DNA of 64,000 nucleotides from Rhodoglobus sp. (lineage in GTDB: Bacteria > Actinomycetota > Actinomycetes > Actinomycetales > Microbacteriaceae): NCBI GenBank assembly GCA_025464445.1, contig JAODLY010000016.1:36888-100887 (forward strand), written 5' to 3'. Below the pieces are notes generated by a model that was not told where the DNA came from, did not search any database, and saw only the letters and a program-made list of their open reading frames with translations. Shown here piece by piece: positions 26,101 to 36,300 of this stretch. How positions within the stretch are numbered: the stretch's first letter is position 1; each line of letters starts with the position of its first letter. The position numbers and the translations under genes were made by a program.

Positions 26101-28399
26101 CGCGTCGATACCGGTAATGGCAAACGATTCAGACCCCAGCGGCTACCCGATCTCGATCGAGCCGAAGCTTCTCGAGGTGCAGGACGGAATCACCGCCAAA
26201 GTTGACAACAAAGCGGTGGTCGTCACCGCCGGCGATGTCGAGGGTACCTTCGTTTTCCACTACGCCATCACGAACGGCAAGGGAGGTAAGGATGATGCCT
26301 TTGTCACGGTGAAGGTATCCAAGGATGCTCCCCTGCAGCCCCCGGTCGCGATCGATCACGTGGTCGAAGTGAAGGATATCGTCGGCAAGAAGACTGTCGA
26401 CGTCAAGGTTCTCGACGGTGCGCAGAACCCGGGCGGTCTGATCAGCGACCTTGTCGTCACCGTCGAGGGGGCGAACGCGGGCTCAGCAGAGATCCTGGCC
26501 GGCGGCATTGTTCGCGTCACCCTCGGAGACAGCCGACAGGCCATCGCGTACCGCCTGACGAACAAGACCGATGACCTCAGTGCCATGGCATTCGTGGTCG
26601 TCCCCAAATACACGAGCAATCTGCCACCCGTCCTCAAGCCCGCCCTGGTCAAGGATCCGCCCGTGATCGGGCAGAACCAGACCAAGCAGTGGAAGCTCAC
26701 CGATCTGCTCGATGTCCCCTCCGGCCGCGAAGTCCGGGTCATCAATGGGTCTACCGCTACTGCGGGACGCAGCAACGGCGACCCGGTCAGCCCGGACCAG
26801 TTCACGATCCAGTACACGCCCGAGAAGGACTACCGCGGGCAGGCCCTGATCACCTTCCAGGTCACCGACGGCGACTCGGCCTCCGACACGAGCGGCAACC
26901 AGGCGACCATCCAGCTGCGTGTCGTTGTCGGCGACCCCAACTTCGAGGATGTGCCGCCGACGTTCTCTGACAGCACAGTGTCGATCCAGGCCGGCGAGGC
27001 AGCGACTTCGGTGGATCTGCGGGCGGCGAGCTCACACCCGAACCCGAGCATCCTGGCGCAACTCAGCTACTCGGATATGACCGGGCAGACGTCGGACATT
27101 CAGGGCAATATCAGCGGCTCGACCCTTTCGGTCTCGGCTCCCTTCGGCGTGCAGCCGGGCGCAACGACAACGCTTAAGTTCAACGTTGTCTACAAGGGTT
27201 TCACCGTACCTGCACAGGTTCAGGTACGTGTCGTCGCCTCGACACGTCCACCCGCCCAGGCCGTTGACGACGTCGAGCCCGAGGGCCGCGCGAGCTCCAC
27301 CTACACGATCTCCCCGCTCGACAACGACTTCAACCCATTTGCCGCCGAAGGCAAGAGCCTCAAGATCGTGAACGCCCAGTTCGAAGGCAACGACCTGGGT
27401 GCGACAATGACCTCCACCGCATCGACGGTCACAGTTCACACCGGCACAACGAAGGCCGGCACGATCAGCATCATCTACACGATTCGGGATGCCACAGATA
27501 CGGCAGCTCGTGAGGTGCAGGGTCGCATCACCGTGGTGGTGGCGAGCGCGCCGGAGCCGGTCACGTCATTCGTGCTCAGCAACCCGGGATCGCAGACAGT
27601 TACCGTGGTGTTCGACCCACCGAGTAGCAGCAACGGGGCCGTGATCACCAGCTATACGGTGCAGATCGCGGGCTCACCGGGCACGGCGTCTCGCATTGAC
27701 TGCCAACCGGGTTCTGCGTGCACATTTACCGGTCGAGACAACGGAGCCTCGCAGACCGTCACGGTTGCAGCCACGAACAAGGTCGGGACGGCGCAGTCTG
27801 GTAGCCAGTCGATCACGCCATATGGCACGCCGTCTCCGCCTACCGGGCAGGTGCTGAGCACGAACAGCGCCTATGCCACCGCCACCATCACCCCGGAGTG
27901 GTTTGCTCCTTCGGACAACGGTGGTGGTTCGATCACCTACCAGTGGAACTTCACGCAGGGCAGTGGCGCCTCCGGTTCGACCGGGGGAACGAGCGGAAGC
28001 GGTCAATCTGTCGGCCAGGGCGACTACACCTTCCAGGTTCGTGCGTGCAACCCGGGTGGATGCTCTGCGTTTGTGTCTGCGTCCAGACATATCGACGTGC
28101 CTCCGACGTGGTCGGTGAATGTAGACGCTGCCGACAGTTGCGCCCAGCAGACAAACGCCGTCCCCGGCCAGACCACGGGGTGCAAGGCGAGCAACGGCCA
28201 CACGTGGATCCCAGCAGGGACCGGCTTGACCGTCTCCTGCTATGTGAGCTGGAGCAATCTCTCCGTCGCCGGCGAGGTCCCTTCGATCTGGTACTACATC
28301 TCGACCGGGTCCTACAGCGGCTACTACGTCGCGCACCGGACCCTCGCCCCCCCGAACGACCCAAACGGCTACGTCCCCAGCGGCATGCCCGGCTGCTAG
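23108..28399 (+). CDS. Giant membrane-anchored Ig-like/FN3 repeat surface protein
   Basis: This protein has 1763 residues, with GTG start at 23108 after GAGGAAC. One N-terminal membrane helix (about 15-35) is followed by a region to about 390 with regularly spaced beta-strand segments resembling a beta-propeller. From about 402 to 1480 come eight or nine cadherin/Ig-like repeats of 90-110 residues marked by VLDNDTDPDGD, ALDNDRSPSGA, ALANDQSPSGR, VLDNDYHPDGA, VMANDSDPSGY and PLDNDFNPFAA. Two FN3 domains (about 1482-1575 and 1577-1660) and a Cys-containing C-terminal domain follow. There is no LPxTG. It is probably anchored by the N-terminal helix and spans the wall. It begins the operon for MoxR, DUF58, the TGase-like protein and EssC. 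Confidence 0.88.
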   Translation: MTLLAWLRGRKRTASATALAVLIAAPVTVAVLHQGFPISDVNLASRDVWVTNGHDNLTGRLNMQIGELNASAYQKLASKSFDVMQDGTDVFVYSQDQGPDGSGSIERVDPADVTLGQKITVPQGAAVTFGGKVITIVRPSDGALWVVPATGKLEFDTSTAKPLMKLGANAQAVVTLGGVVFAVSAKKGELYRIEGVGAVAAHKASVAVKDYTLSAVGDRAVILDTTNNQIIKDDGGTIPLDSKALRIQQVGPDKDFVVVASGDSLLKVSFNGQVVSLPANITSPATDPVEVAAPVVVGDCIHGAWAAAKSRYLGACDGKTPSEQDINQGTKDSRLEFRVNRAVVALNDVVSGNVWLVTQNMTLVNNWKEVAPPRPDQGQETDQTVVKQTFEDTLAQRTEENHPPVARDDNLGVRPGKSTILSVLDNDTDPDGDVLTISSTTDTTGALQIIDGGQALQFTSDPAASGTASFGYTVSDGRPGGVAEAQVNVAIRQATENLAPTSVRPSGVEIEAGQTVTYNVLTDWIDPDGDVLQVTAASPATADVVRFRPDGQITFTNTSTDLGQKVVNVTVSDGTLSTEGQLIVDVKATGELSPVGTPDFASTFVGKSVAVSALDNDRSPSGAPLTMVSVKALTEGVTTSLDLDHGVVTATAGAVGAYYLEYTLAAGVKTSIGVIRVDVLEEPAKPLPPTAVKDTAYVRPNEPTTLAALANDQSPSGRVIGIQSVSLPPEAEQLSVEVLNSAVLRITAPSGMTAAVTFTYTISDGLNSSTAGVTVVPVPELTKHQAPIAKDDTIKVRVGDIASVSVLDNDYHPDGARMLLDPTLVQTNVGDDGLAFVTGNTVRIQAPTVPGQYSVTYRIYDAFNESAVANVVFTVLADDAANNAAPMPRPLTARVFQGGSVTIEVPLSGIDPDGDSTVLVSASGAGHGEVIAQSSTAFTYQAYNDAAALGTDSFTYEVRDSFGKTATGQIQIGVIKHPATVPSPTAVNDAVSIRPGRTASIPVMANDSDPSGYPISIEPKLLEVQDGITAKVDNKAVVVTAGDVEGTFVFHYAITNGKGGKDDAFVTVKVSKDAPLQPPVAIDHVVEVKDIVGKKTVDVKVLDGAQNPGGLISDLVVTVEGANAGSAEILAGGIVRVTLGDSRQAIAYRLTNKTDDLSAMAFVVVPKYTSNLPPVLKPALVKDPPVIGQNQTKQWKLTDLLDVPSGREVRVINGSTATAGRSNGDPVSPDQFTIQYTPEKDYRGQALITFQVTDGDSASDTSGNQATIQLRVVVGDPNFEDVPPTFSDSTVSIQAGEAATSVDLRAASSHPNPSILAQLSYSDMTGQTSDIQGNISGSTLSVSAPFGVQPGATTTLKFNVVYKGFTVPAQVQVRVVASTRPPAQAVDDVEPEGRASSTYTISPLDNDFNPFAAEGKSLKIVNAQFEGNDLGATMTSTASTVTVHTGTTKAGTISIIYTIRDATDTAAREVQGRITVVVASAPEPVTSFVLSNPGSQTVTVVFDPPSSSNGAVITSYTVQIAGSPGTASRIDCQPGSACTFTGRDNGASQTVTVAATNKVGTAQSGSQSITPYGTPSPPTGQVLSTNSAYATATITPEWFAPSDNGGGSITYQWNFTQGSGASGSTGGTSGSGQSVGQGDYTFQVRACNPGGCSAFVSASRHIDVPPTWSVNVDAADSCAQQTNAVPGQTTGCKASNGHTWIPAGTGLTVSCYVSWSNLSVAGEVPSIWYYISTGSYSGYYVAHRTLAPPNDPNGYVPSGMPGC

Positions 28400-28413
28400 A
28401 AGGAGAAATCAAA

Positions 28414-29382
28414 ATGCCAGTAACCCAAGAACAAGCAACATGGTTCGCCGACGCGTTCGGCAAGCTGGTCGACAACGTCGACCTGGCGATCATGGGCAAG
28501 AAGCACGTCATCCGGTTGGTGGTGGCCGCCATGCTCTCCGATGGCCATGTGTTGTTGGAGGACTTCCCTGGGACGGGTAAGACCGTGCTTGCCAAAGCGT
28601 TAGCCAATACCTTGGACGGCACGCACTCGCGAATCCAGTTCACCCCAGACCTGCTTCCGTCTGACGTGACGGGCGTCACGATCTACGACCAGGGCAAGGG
28701 CAAGTTCGAGTTCCACAAGGGACCGATCTTCGCGTCTGTCGTGCTTGCCGATGAGATCAACCGTGCGTCGCCGAAAACCCAGAGCGCGCTTCTCGAGGTC
28801 ATGGAGGAAGGGGTCGTCACTGTTGATGGCGTCGGCCATTCGGTCGGCGCTCCGTTCATGGTCATCGCCACCCAGAACCCCGTAGAGCAGGCCGGAACGT
28901 ACAAGCTGCCCGAAGCGCAGCTCGACCGATTCCTCATCAAGACTTCGCTGGGGTACCCCGATCACCAGACCTCGGTGACGCTGCTGCTCGACTCCGCGAA
29001 CCGGGCACGGGCATCCAAAATCTCGCCGATCATCAAGTCCGACTCGATCGTGACGATGGCTGCCATGGCCTCCGAAGTGTTCGTCGACGCGTCGATCATG
29101 GAGTACATCAGCGAGATCGTCACCTCGACGCGTTCCAACAAGGATGTCGCGCTCGGCGTGAGCATGCGCGGCGCGCTCGCCCTCGCACGCGCGGTCAAGA
29201 CCTGGGCGATTGCCTCTGGACGCAGCTACGTCACCCCCGACGACGTGCGGGATCTCGCCGTCGCCGTACTTGCCCACCGCATTATCGTGGACCCCGAGTC
29301 GGACTTCGCGGGAGTGAAGGCCGAGGACATCGTGGAGCGCATCCTCGTCGACATCGCACCGCCGGCATACCGCGCAGCATGA
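28414..29382 (+). CDS. MoxR-family AAA+ ATPase
   Basis: This 322-residue chaperone-like ATPase has Walker A FPGTGKTVLAKALA (near 50-60), Walker B LADEINRASPKTQSALLEVMEE, sensor 1 VIATQNPVE and the C-terminal AAA_lid with SMRGALALARAVKTWA. The ATG at 28414 follows AAGGAGA. MoxR proteins usually act with DUF58/VWA partners to mature or assemble envelope or enzyme complexes. Here the DUF58 gene overlaps it directly and a TGase-like membrane gene follows, the classic MoxR-DUF58-TGase triad, embedded in a secretion-like locus. Confidence 0.93.
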   Translation: MPVTQEQATWFADAFGKLVDNVDLAIMGKKHVIRLVVAAMLSDGHVLLEDFPGTGKTVLAKALANTLDGTHSRIQFTPDLLPSDVTGVTIYDQGKGKFEFHKGPIFASVVLADEINRASPKTQSALLEVMEEGVVTVDGVGHSVGAPFMVIATQNPVEQAGTYKLPEAQLDRFLIKTSLGYPDHQTSVTLLLDSANRARASKISPIIKSDSIVTMAAMASEVFVDASIMEYISEIVTSTRSNKDVALGVSMRGALALARAVKTWAIASGRSYVTPDDVRDLAVAVLAHRIIVDPESDFAGVKAEDIVERILVDIAPPAYRAA

Positions 29383-30722
29383 CCGCGGCGACGGATGCGC
29401 CGGCGCGACCGGGTGGCTCAGGCCGCCCGGGGATTTCGCCTGCCCTCGCCTTTGCGAACCGAGCTCGTCGGGGTGTCGAGCGCGCCTGGACCTCGCTGAA
29501 GCGGGGCGCAGCTTCGGTCAACGCCATCGCCCGGCCGCTTGCGGTCCTCGTCCTGCTCCGCTTGCGGCCATACCTGGGCATCGTGTCGCCCGCCGGGTGG
29601 ATTGCCCTTGCGCTCGGTGTCGGGTCGCTCACCTCGGGTGCTGTCCTGGGCTGGCAGGAATTGACCTATGTGGGAGTCACAATCCTCGCCGCGCTTGCGG
29701 TGTGCACTGTGTTTCTGTTCGGGCGATCCACCTACGCCGTACTGATTGAGCTGAACCCGAGCCGTGTGGTGGTGGGGCAGCGGGCACTCGGTCGCCTGCT
29801 CGTCACCAACAGCGGATCGAAGGGTTTGCTTCCTGCTCGGCTCGAGCTTCCGGTCGGCAACAGCCTGGCAGAATTCGCCATCCCCTCTCTGAAACCTGCC
29901 GAAGAGCACGAGGAGTTGTTCGCGGTCCCGACGAACCATCGGGCGGTCATCGTCGCTGGTCCGGCTGTGTCCGTGCGTGGTGATCAGCTGGGGCTTCTCA
30001 GGCGGACAGTTCGCTGGGCAGACCCGGTCGACCTCTTCGTTCACCCCGTCACTGTCCCATTGGCACCCTCTGCAGCCGGCCTTGTACGCGATCTCGAAGG
30101 ATTGGTGACGAAGAAGATCACCAACAATGACATCTCCTTCCACGCGCTCCGTCCCTACCAGCCGGGCGACGACCGTCGCTATGTGCATTGGCGCACCTCG
30201 GCGCGCACCGGTCAGCTCATGGTGCGGCAATTCGAGGAGACCCGGCGGTCCCAGCTGACAATCATCCACAGCGAATACACCGGCTACTACGCCTCCGACA
30301 CTGAGTTTGAGCTGGCAGTGTCAGTCATGGCCTCAATGGCCGCGCAAGTGATTCGCGACGGCACGCAGATGAGCGTGGTGACGGAGACCCGTCGGCTGCG
30401 CACCCACAGCCCCAGTGCATTGTTGGATGACTCGTGCCGCCTTGAGATCGTTGGCAAGCGTCACTCCGGAGCTCGTGAATTCGCACGCGACGTCACTCGT
30501 CGCCTTCCACCTCCCAGTGTCTTGATCGTCGTTGCCGGATCGCTCATGACAACATCCGACTATCGCGCGATCGAGCTGCTGTTCCCGAGTGACGCGAGCA
30601 TGATCGCCTTCCACGTCGAAGAGGGCGGCCTGCCGGCCCTCAAACCTGTTTCCGGAATGCAGGTTGCCACGATCGGCCAACTATCCGACCTCCCCAAGGT
30701 TCTCCGCCGGGCAGGGGTGTGA
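29379..30722 (+). CDS. DUF58-domain membrane protein
   Basis: This 447-residue protein has two membrane helices (about 50-68 and 75-110) followed by a cytoplasmic or periplasmic beta domain. The diagnostic DUF58 segment HALRPYQPGDDRRYVHWRTS lies at about 257-276, then RTGQLMVRQFEE and a VWA-like C-terminal fold. DUF58 proteins are obligate genetic partners of MoxR ATPases, and their molecular role is not settled. The gene overlaps the MoxR stop by ATGA and the next start by one base, pointing to stoichiometric production. Confidence 0.92.
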   Translation: MTAATDAPARPGGSGRPGISPALAFANRARRGVERAWTSLKRGAASVNAIARPLAVLVLLRLRPYLGIVSPAGWIALALGVGSLTSGAVLGWQELTYVGVTILAALAVCTVFLFGRSTYAVLIELNPSRVVVGQRALGRLLVTNSGSKGLLPARLELPVGNSLAEFAIPSLKPAEEHEELFAVPTNHRAVIVAGPAVSVRGDQLGLLRRTVRWADPVDLFVHPVTVPLAPSAAGLVRDLEGLVTKKITNNDISFHALRPYQPGDDRRYVHWRTSARTGQLMVRQFEETRRSQLTIIHSEYTGYYASDTEFELAVSVMASMAAQVIRDGTQMSVVTETRRLRTHSPSALLDDSCRLEIVGKRHSGAREFARDVTRRLPPPSVLIVVAGSLMTTSDYRAIELLFPSDASMIAFHVEEGGLPALKPVSGMQVATIGQLSDLPKVLRRAGV

Positions 30723-33301
30723 TGGCCGAGGCATCCGTATCCGTCCGTTCTGGCTTGTCGCCTCGCGTATGGGTAGATATCGCGGTATTGACCGTCCTGT
30801 CGTCGATCGGCCTTCTGGGATTCGCGACGTCATTCGGTGACCTCAGCTACCTCGTTGCCGGCTTCGGTGGCCTCCTCGTCGGCACCGGATCGGCTCTCGC
30901 GGCTGCTTACTTCAAGTTCGACGCCATCCTCACCACGCTTGCCGTCGTTGTCGCCTATTTCCTCTTGGGCAGCCTTTTCGCAATGCCGGCGCAGGCGACA
31001 TTCGGATTCCTCCCTAACCTCGAGACCTTCTCCGGCCTGGCCGTCGGGGCTGTCTTCGGCTGGGCAGACATTGTCACGCTCACGACCCCTGTGGCGGCCC
31101 CCGACTACATCGGCGTACTGCCATATATCTCCACCTGGCTCGTCGGTGTCGTGAGTGCAACGTTGGTCGCTCGCTGGTTCGTGTCGCGTGGCCGTAATGC
31201 ACCAAGGTCATTCGCTGCTCTCGTAGGCCCGATTGCCATCTACGTCACGAGTGTCCTGACTGGCACCGAAGTTCCTTACTTCGCGGCCCTTCGCGGCATC
31301 GGCTTCGCCGTCATCGCCTTGGTGTGGATGTCGTGGCGCGTTTCCTCCAACCAGCAGACCATGGGCTCCACCGCATCGCGCGGGGTGCTCCGTCGCCGGA
31401 TTCTCGGTGTGGCAGGTGTCGCTCTGGCTGCAATTGTCATCGGCGGCACTCTCGGGTTCGCGACCGCTCCACCACAGTCCAGCCGATTCGTGTTGCGCGA
31501 CAACATCCAGCCGCCCTTCGACCCCCTGCAATATCCGAGCCCGCTTTCCGGATTCCGCAAATACACCAAAGACTCCTTCAAGAACCCGGATGCCGTACTC
31601 TTCACGATCACTGGACTCCCGTCCGGACAACGGGTCCGGATCGCGACGATGGATGCATATGACGGCAGGCTGTGGAACGTTACCGGCCCCGAAGTGTATG
31701 CGGATGGCTCTGGTGCTTTCGCCCTGATCGGGCACCGCACCCAATCCGCATCCCTGCTGACAAAGGGGGGTCGCGCGACCATCGACGTCAAGATCGAGGA
31801 TTACACGGGTGTGTGGCTGCCAACCGTTGGCTACGCGAACGACATCGCGTTTGATGCTTCCGCCGATCTGAGTTCGACGTCCCTGCGCTACAACGCCGAA
31901 ACCGGAATCGCCGTCGTCACCGGCGGGCTGAAGAAGGGGATGCAGTACGAAGTGCAGGCCGACACCGAGAAGGTGCCAACCGACGACGAGTTGAAGACCG
32001 TGCCCGTAGCCAACGTCGAACTTCCGGCAGTCTCCAACATTCCTGACACTATCGCCTCGAAGGCCACGCAGCTCGCTGGCGACGCTGTCACCCCCATCGA
32101 GCAACTGCGGGCGATCGAGCAAGCGTTAAGCACCGAGGGTTACCTCAGCCATGGCACTGCCTCAAACCAGCCGCCCTCGAGCGCTGGTCACGGTGCGGAT
32201 CGCATGAGGTCATTGCTCACCGCAAACCAATGGATCGGCGACGACGAGCAGTTTGCATCCGCCTTTGCGCTCATGGCTCGAAGCCTCGGATACCCAGCAC
32301 GCGTGGTGATGGGCTTCGCGCCCAAGGAGACCACCGGGGGGCCGATCGCGGTCAAAGGTGCTGACGTGAAGGCGTGGGTGGAGGTCGCTTTCGACGGAGT
32401 GGGTTGGATCCCGTTCGACCCAACCCCGCCCGAGTTCAAGGACATTCCACCGGACACGACCACCAAGCCGAAGACCGAACCTCAACCCCAGGTTCGTCAA
32501 CCCCAACGAACCGACGCCAAGCAGGATGATCTGCTCTCCCCTGTCGACCTCAAGAAGACCGACGACAAGCCCAACGGCTTCGCGATTCCGGGGTGGGTGT
32601 GGAATGTGCTTGCTGCGATCGGTATCCCTGCCGCCGTCTACTTCATACCGCTCCTCCTCATCGGATACCTCAAGCGTCGCCGCCGTGCCAAGCGCCGCAA
32701 CGCAGACAAAGCCGATCAGCGCGCTGCTGGAGCGTGGGACGAACTCGTTGACACGTATGCCGAACTTGGGTACTCCGCACCTCGCAAAGCAACCCGCCTG
32801 CAGCTGGCCCTGGATTTCGAGGGTCAATTCCGCGAGGAAGTCGCGGCCCGCCAGCTCGAGCGCGCCTCAGCTGATGTGCGCGCGGCGGCCAAGGTCGCCC
32901 GTATCGAAGCGAAGGCTGCCACTGACTCGACCTCACGCGGTACCGCGGACCGAATCACTTCGGCACTCGACGCGACGGTCGTGCGGGCGCGGGAAGTCGC
33001 GGCCTGGCGCCCGGGCGTCAACGACGACCGCGCGCCCCTTCCCGCCATCCCAGGGCTTCGCGAGTTCGCGGTCTCGGCTGACCGCGCGGTGTTCTCCGGT
33101 GCGGAGCTTGATGATCACCAGGTGGATGAACTTTGGACCGGTGCCCTCGATGCGGAGGGGGCAGCGCAGCGCTCGGTGAGCTGGTTCCGTCGCCGGCTCA
33201 GTAAGTTTCGGATCCGACCCAGTCGAGACTTAACCGATGCCCTGTCGGCCCGCCTCACCGCGGCAGTACCCACGTCTATCCGAGGAGCCTTCACCCGATG
33301 A
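30722..33301 (+). CDS. TgpA-like transglutaminase-fold membrane protein lacking catalytic Cys and His
   Basis: This 859-residue protein has about seven helices in the first 245 residues and an extracytoplasmic transglutaminase-core domain near 430-570. A further helix pair (about 620-650) and a cytoplasmic C-terminal part rich in Arg/Ala follow. The core aligns clearly (GDxEQFASAFALMARSLGYPARVVMGF, then AWVEVAFDGVGWIPFDPT). However, the active-site Cys is Asp508 and the active-site His is Lys550; only Asp566 remains. It is therefore probably a non-enzymatic, structural or binding module. It overlaps DUF58 upstream and the EssC-like gene downstream. Confidence 0.88.
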   Translation: MAEASVSVRSGLSPRVWVDIAVLTVLSSIGLLGFATSFGDLSYLVAGFGGLLVGTGSALAAAYFKFDAILTTLAVVVAYFLLGSLFAMPAQATFGFLPNLETFSGLAVGAVFGWADIVTLTTPVAAPDYIGVLPYISTWLVGVVSATLVARWFVSRGRNAPRSFAALVGPIAIYVTSVLTGTEVPYFAALRGIGFAVIALVWMSWRVSSNQQTMGSTASRGVLRRRILGVAGVALAAIVIGGTLGFATAPPQSSRFVLRDNIQPPFDPLQYPSPLSGFRKYTKDSFKNPDAVLFTITGLPSGQRVRIATMDAYDGRLWNVTGPEVYADGSGAFALIGHRTQSASLLTKGGRATIDVKIEDYTGVWLPTVGYANDIAFDASADLSSTSLRYNAETGIAVVTGGLKKGMQYEVQADTEKVPTDDELKTVPVANVELPAVSNIPDTIASKATQLAGDAVTPIEQLRAIEQALSTEGYLSHGTASNQPPSSAGHGADRMRSLLTANQWIGDDEQFASAFALMARSLGYPARVVMGFAPKETTGGPIAVKGADVKAWVEVAFDGVGWIPFDPTPPEFKDIPPDTTTKPKTEPQPQVRQPQRTDAKQDDLLSPVDLKKTDDKPNGFAIPGWVWNVLAAIGIPAAVYFIPLLLIGYLKRRRRAKRRNADKADQRAAGAWDELVDTYAELGYSAPRKATRLQLALDFEGQFREEVAARQLERASADVRAAAKVARIEAKAATDSTSRGTADRITSALDATVVRAREVAAWRPGVNDDRAPLPAIPGLREFAVSADRAVFSGAELDDHQVDELWTGALDAEGAAQRSVSWFRRRLSKFRIRPSRDLTDALSARLTAAVPTSIRGAFTR

Positions 33302-36300
33302 AGATCAAGCTGACACTGGTACGCCCCGGCAATGATGCCGTGGACCTGTCCATCACTGCCGAGCCCACAAGCTCGGTTGCGGACATCGCGCGTGAGCTGT
33401 ACAACGCCGACCCGAAGCGTACGGGCGCGCCGCATGCGAATTCCGAGGCATTGACGCTGCGCGCGCATCGCCCCGGGGACCTGAGCGGCAGTGCGGGGAC
33501 CCGGGCCATTGAGCCGACGGTTTCTCTTGCTGACTCGTCCCTGGCGAGTGGTGCCGTGGTCTCGCTGGCGCCGATTGCCGAACTGTCCAGGAACGCAAAG
33601 AATTCTGCCAGTGCAGCCGTCATAAAGGTGGAGTCCGGCGTTGATGCTGGCAAGCAATTTCCCCTGCCCCTGGGGTCGTCGACCCTCGGACGTGATTCGA
33701 GCAACCGGGTCGTACTCGCTGATCCGCTCGTATCGAAGGTGCACCTGAGGATCAACGTCACCGACTCGGCCGAGGTCATCGATTTGGGGTCAGCCAACGG
33801 CACTCTCGTTAACAGTGAGCAGGTAGACAGAGCGACGCTCGCACCAACTGACATCGTCACGCTCGGCGACACCACGCTTTCGATCGCGGTGACCGCGCAG
33901 GCCGCGGGCGATGAGGTGGCTGGCACGGTGTACTTGAACCGCTCGCCTCGCCTTGATCCACAGTATCCCGGGCGTAAGTTCAAGGCGCCGGAGGCTCCCG
34001 AGCGCCAGAAACCGCAGAAGCTCCCGTGGCTGGCGATGCTCGCGCCACTGGTCATGGGAGTCGTGCTTTACCTCCTGACTAAGAACCTGCTCTCCGTCGT
34101 CTTCGTGGCGTTGTCGCCTGTGCTGCTGCTGGGCACGTTCATCGACAACCGGATCCAGACTCGTCGCCAATGGAAGCAGGCGAAGAAGGACTTCGAGGCG
34201 ACAATCAGGTCGATCGAAACCGAGATCGTGGCAGAGCACGAGCTTGAACGAACGGGACGGTTGAACGAAGCGCCGTCGGTCCACGAGATTGTCGCAGACG
34301 GCAAGGGGCGTGGCCCACTGCTTTGGACGCGGCGCCCCGAGCACGACGCGTTCCTGCTGGCGCGACTGGGGCTCGGCCAGATGCCCAGCCGGGTCCAGAT
34401 CGAGACACCAGCCGAGCGCAGGGGCGTCGACGAGCACTGGCAGATGATCCAGTCCCTCGCGCTTCGCACAGCCCTCGTGGATGGCGTTCCGGTAAGCGAG
34501 AACCTCAGACGCAGCGGCAACCTCGGCGTCGCCGGGTCGCGCTCACTGGTGTCAGGGGTTGCCCGAAATATCGTGATCCAACTCGTCGGCCTTCATTCGC
34601 CGTCGGAGCTCGTGGTCGCAGCTGTCGCCTCGAAGTCCAGCGCGGAAACCTGGGACTGGCTCAAATGGCTGCCTCACGTCGGCTCTGCACACAGCCCTCT
34701 CGTCGCATCGCCACTGGCGATCGGCGGGCAAGGCACTGCTGCCCTGGTTTCTGAACTCGACGAATTGATCGAGAAACGAATCGCGCCGGCGCCCGGAGAC
34801 GCGACGGCCACGTTGCCTGTCATAATCCTGATCGTCGAGGACGACGCGCCGATCGAGCGCGCCCGGCTCGTCAAGCTCGCCGAACTCGGCCCGCAGGTGG
34901 GGGTGCACCTCATCTGGATCGCCCCATCGTTGGCCAGGTTACCCGCTGCCTGCCGGACCTTCCTCGAACTCACCCCGGCCTCCGGCGACGCCATCGCTGG
35001 GTTCGTTCATATCGGCTATGCAGTCCAGCCGGTGCAGTGCGATTCAGTCGACGCCGAGACCGCGCTCGCATTCGCGCGTAGTGTTGCTGCACTTGTCGAC
35101 GCCGGTGCGCGTACCGATGACTCGAGCGACTTGCCGCGCTCGGTTTCGTTGCTGCACCTCATCGGCACGGATGTCGGACAAGATTCCGAATCCGTGCTCG
35201 AGCGCTGGCAGGAGACGAATTCCGTGTTGACTGGGCCGAGGGCATCCCGATCCATCGGAAAGTCCCGCCCCAACCTGCGCGCGGTCTTTGGGCAGGGAAG
35301 CGCAGAGCCCTTCGCCCTGGATCTGCGAGCTGACGGCCCGCACGCGCTCGTCGGCGGAACGACGGGTTCAGGCAAGAGCGAGTTCCTGCAGGCATGGGTG
35401 CTCGGACTTGCAACCGCGCACTCACCGCAGCGCGTCTCCTTCCTGTTCGTGGACTACAAGGGAGGGTCGGCGTTCGCCGATTGCGTACAGCTGCCACACA
35501 CTGTCGGCCTCGTCACCGACCTGAGCCCGCACCTGGTTCGCCGCGCCCTCACCTCCCTCCGCGCCGAGCTGCAGTTCCGCGAACACCTCCTGAATCGCAA
35601 GGGCTACAAAGACCTGATCGAACTCGAGCGCAGCGGCGATCCCGAGGTGCCGCCAAGCCTGCTGATAATCGTGGATGAATTCGCCGCGCTGGTGAATGAG
35701 GTTCCCGAGTTTGTAGATGGCGTCGTGGATGTCGCGCAAAGGGGTCGCTCACTCGGACTCCACCTGGTGCTGGCCACCCAACGCCCCGCCGGGGTCATCC
35801 GCGACAATCTACGGGCAAATACCAACCTGAGGGTAGCTTTGCGAATGGCCGACGAGGATGACAGTTCCGATGTGCTCGGCACTCCGATGGCGGCAACCTT
35901 CGACCCCGCGATCCCGGGCCGAGCAGCCGCCAAGACGGGGCCGGGGCGGATCCGGTCATTCCAGTCGGGATACGCCGGCGGATGGACGAGCGATGTGCCC
36001 GAGCCCAGCGCGGTGCTCGTCGAGGAACTGAGCTTCGGCATCCCCGTGTCGTGGGATCCGCCCAAGGATTTCGCTGCAGAAGCCGCGAAGGAAGCAAAGG
36101 CACAGGGCCCAACCGACATCAAACGAATCGTTGCGACCGTGCGCAAGGCCGCCAAGGAAGCGGCGATCCCGGAACTCCGGAAGCCGTGGCTGCCGGTGCT
36201 CGCGTCGTCGTACGACTACTCCAAGCTTCCTACACGCCGTACGGACGACGAACTCGTCATTGGTGTCGTGGATGACGCACGGCGACAGTCCCAGCCGACC

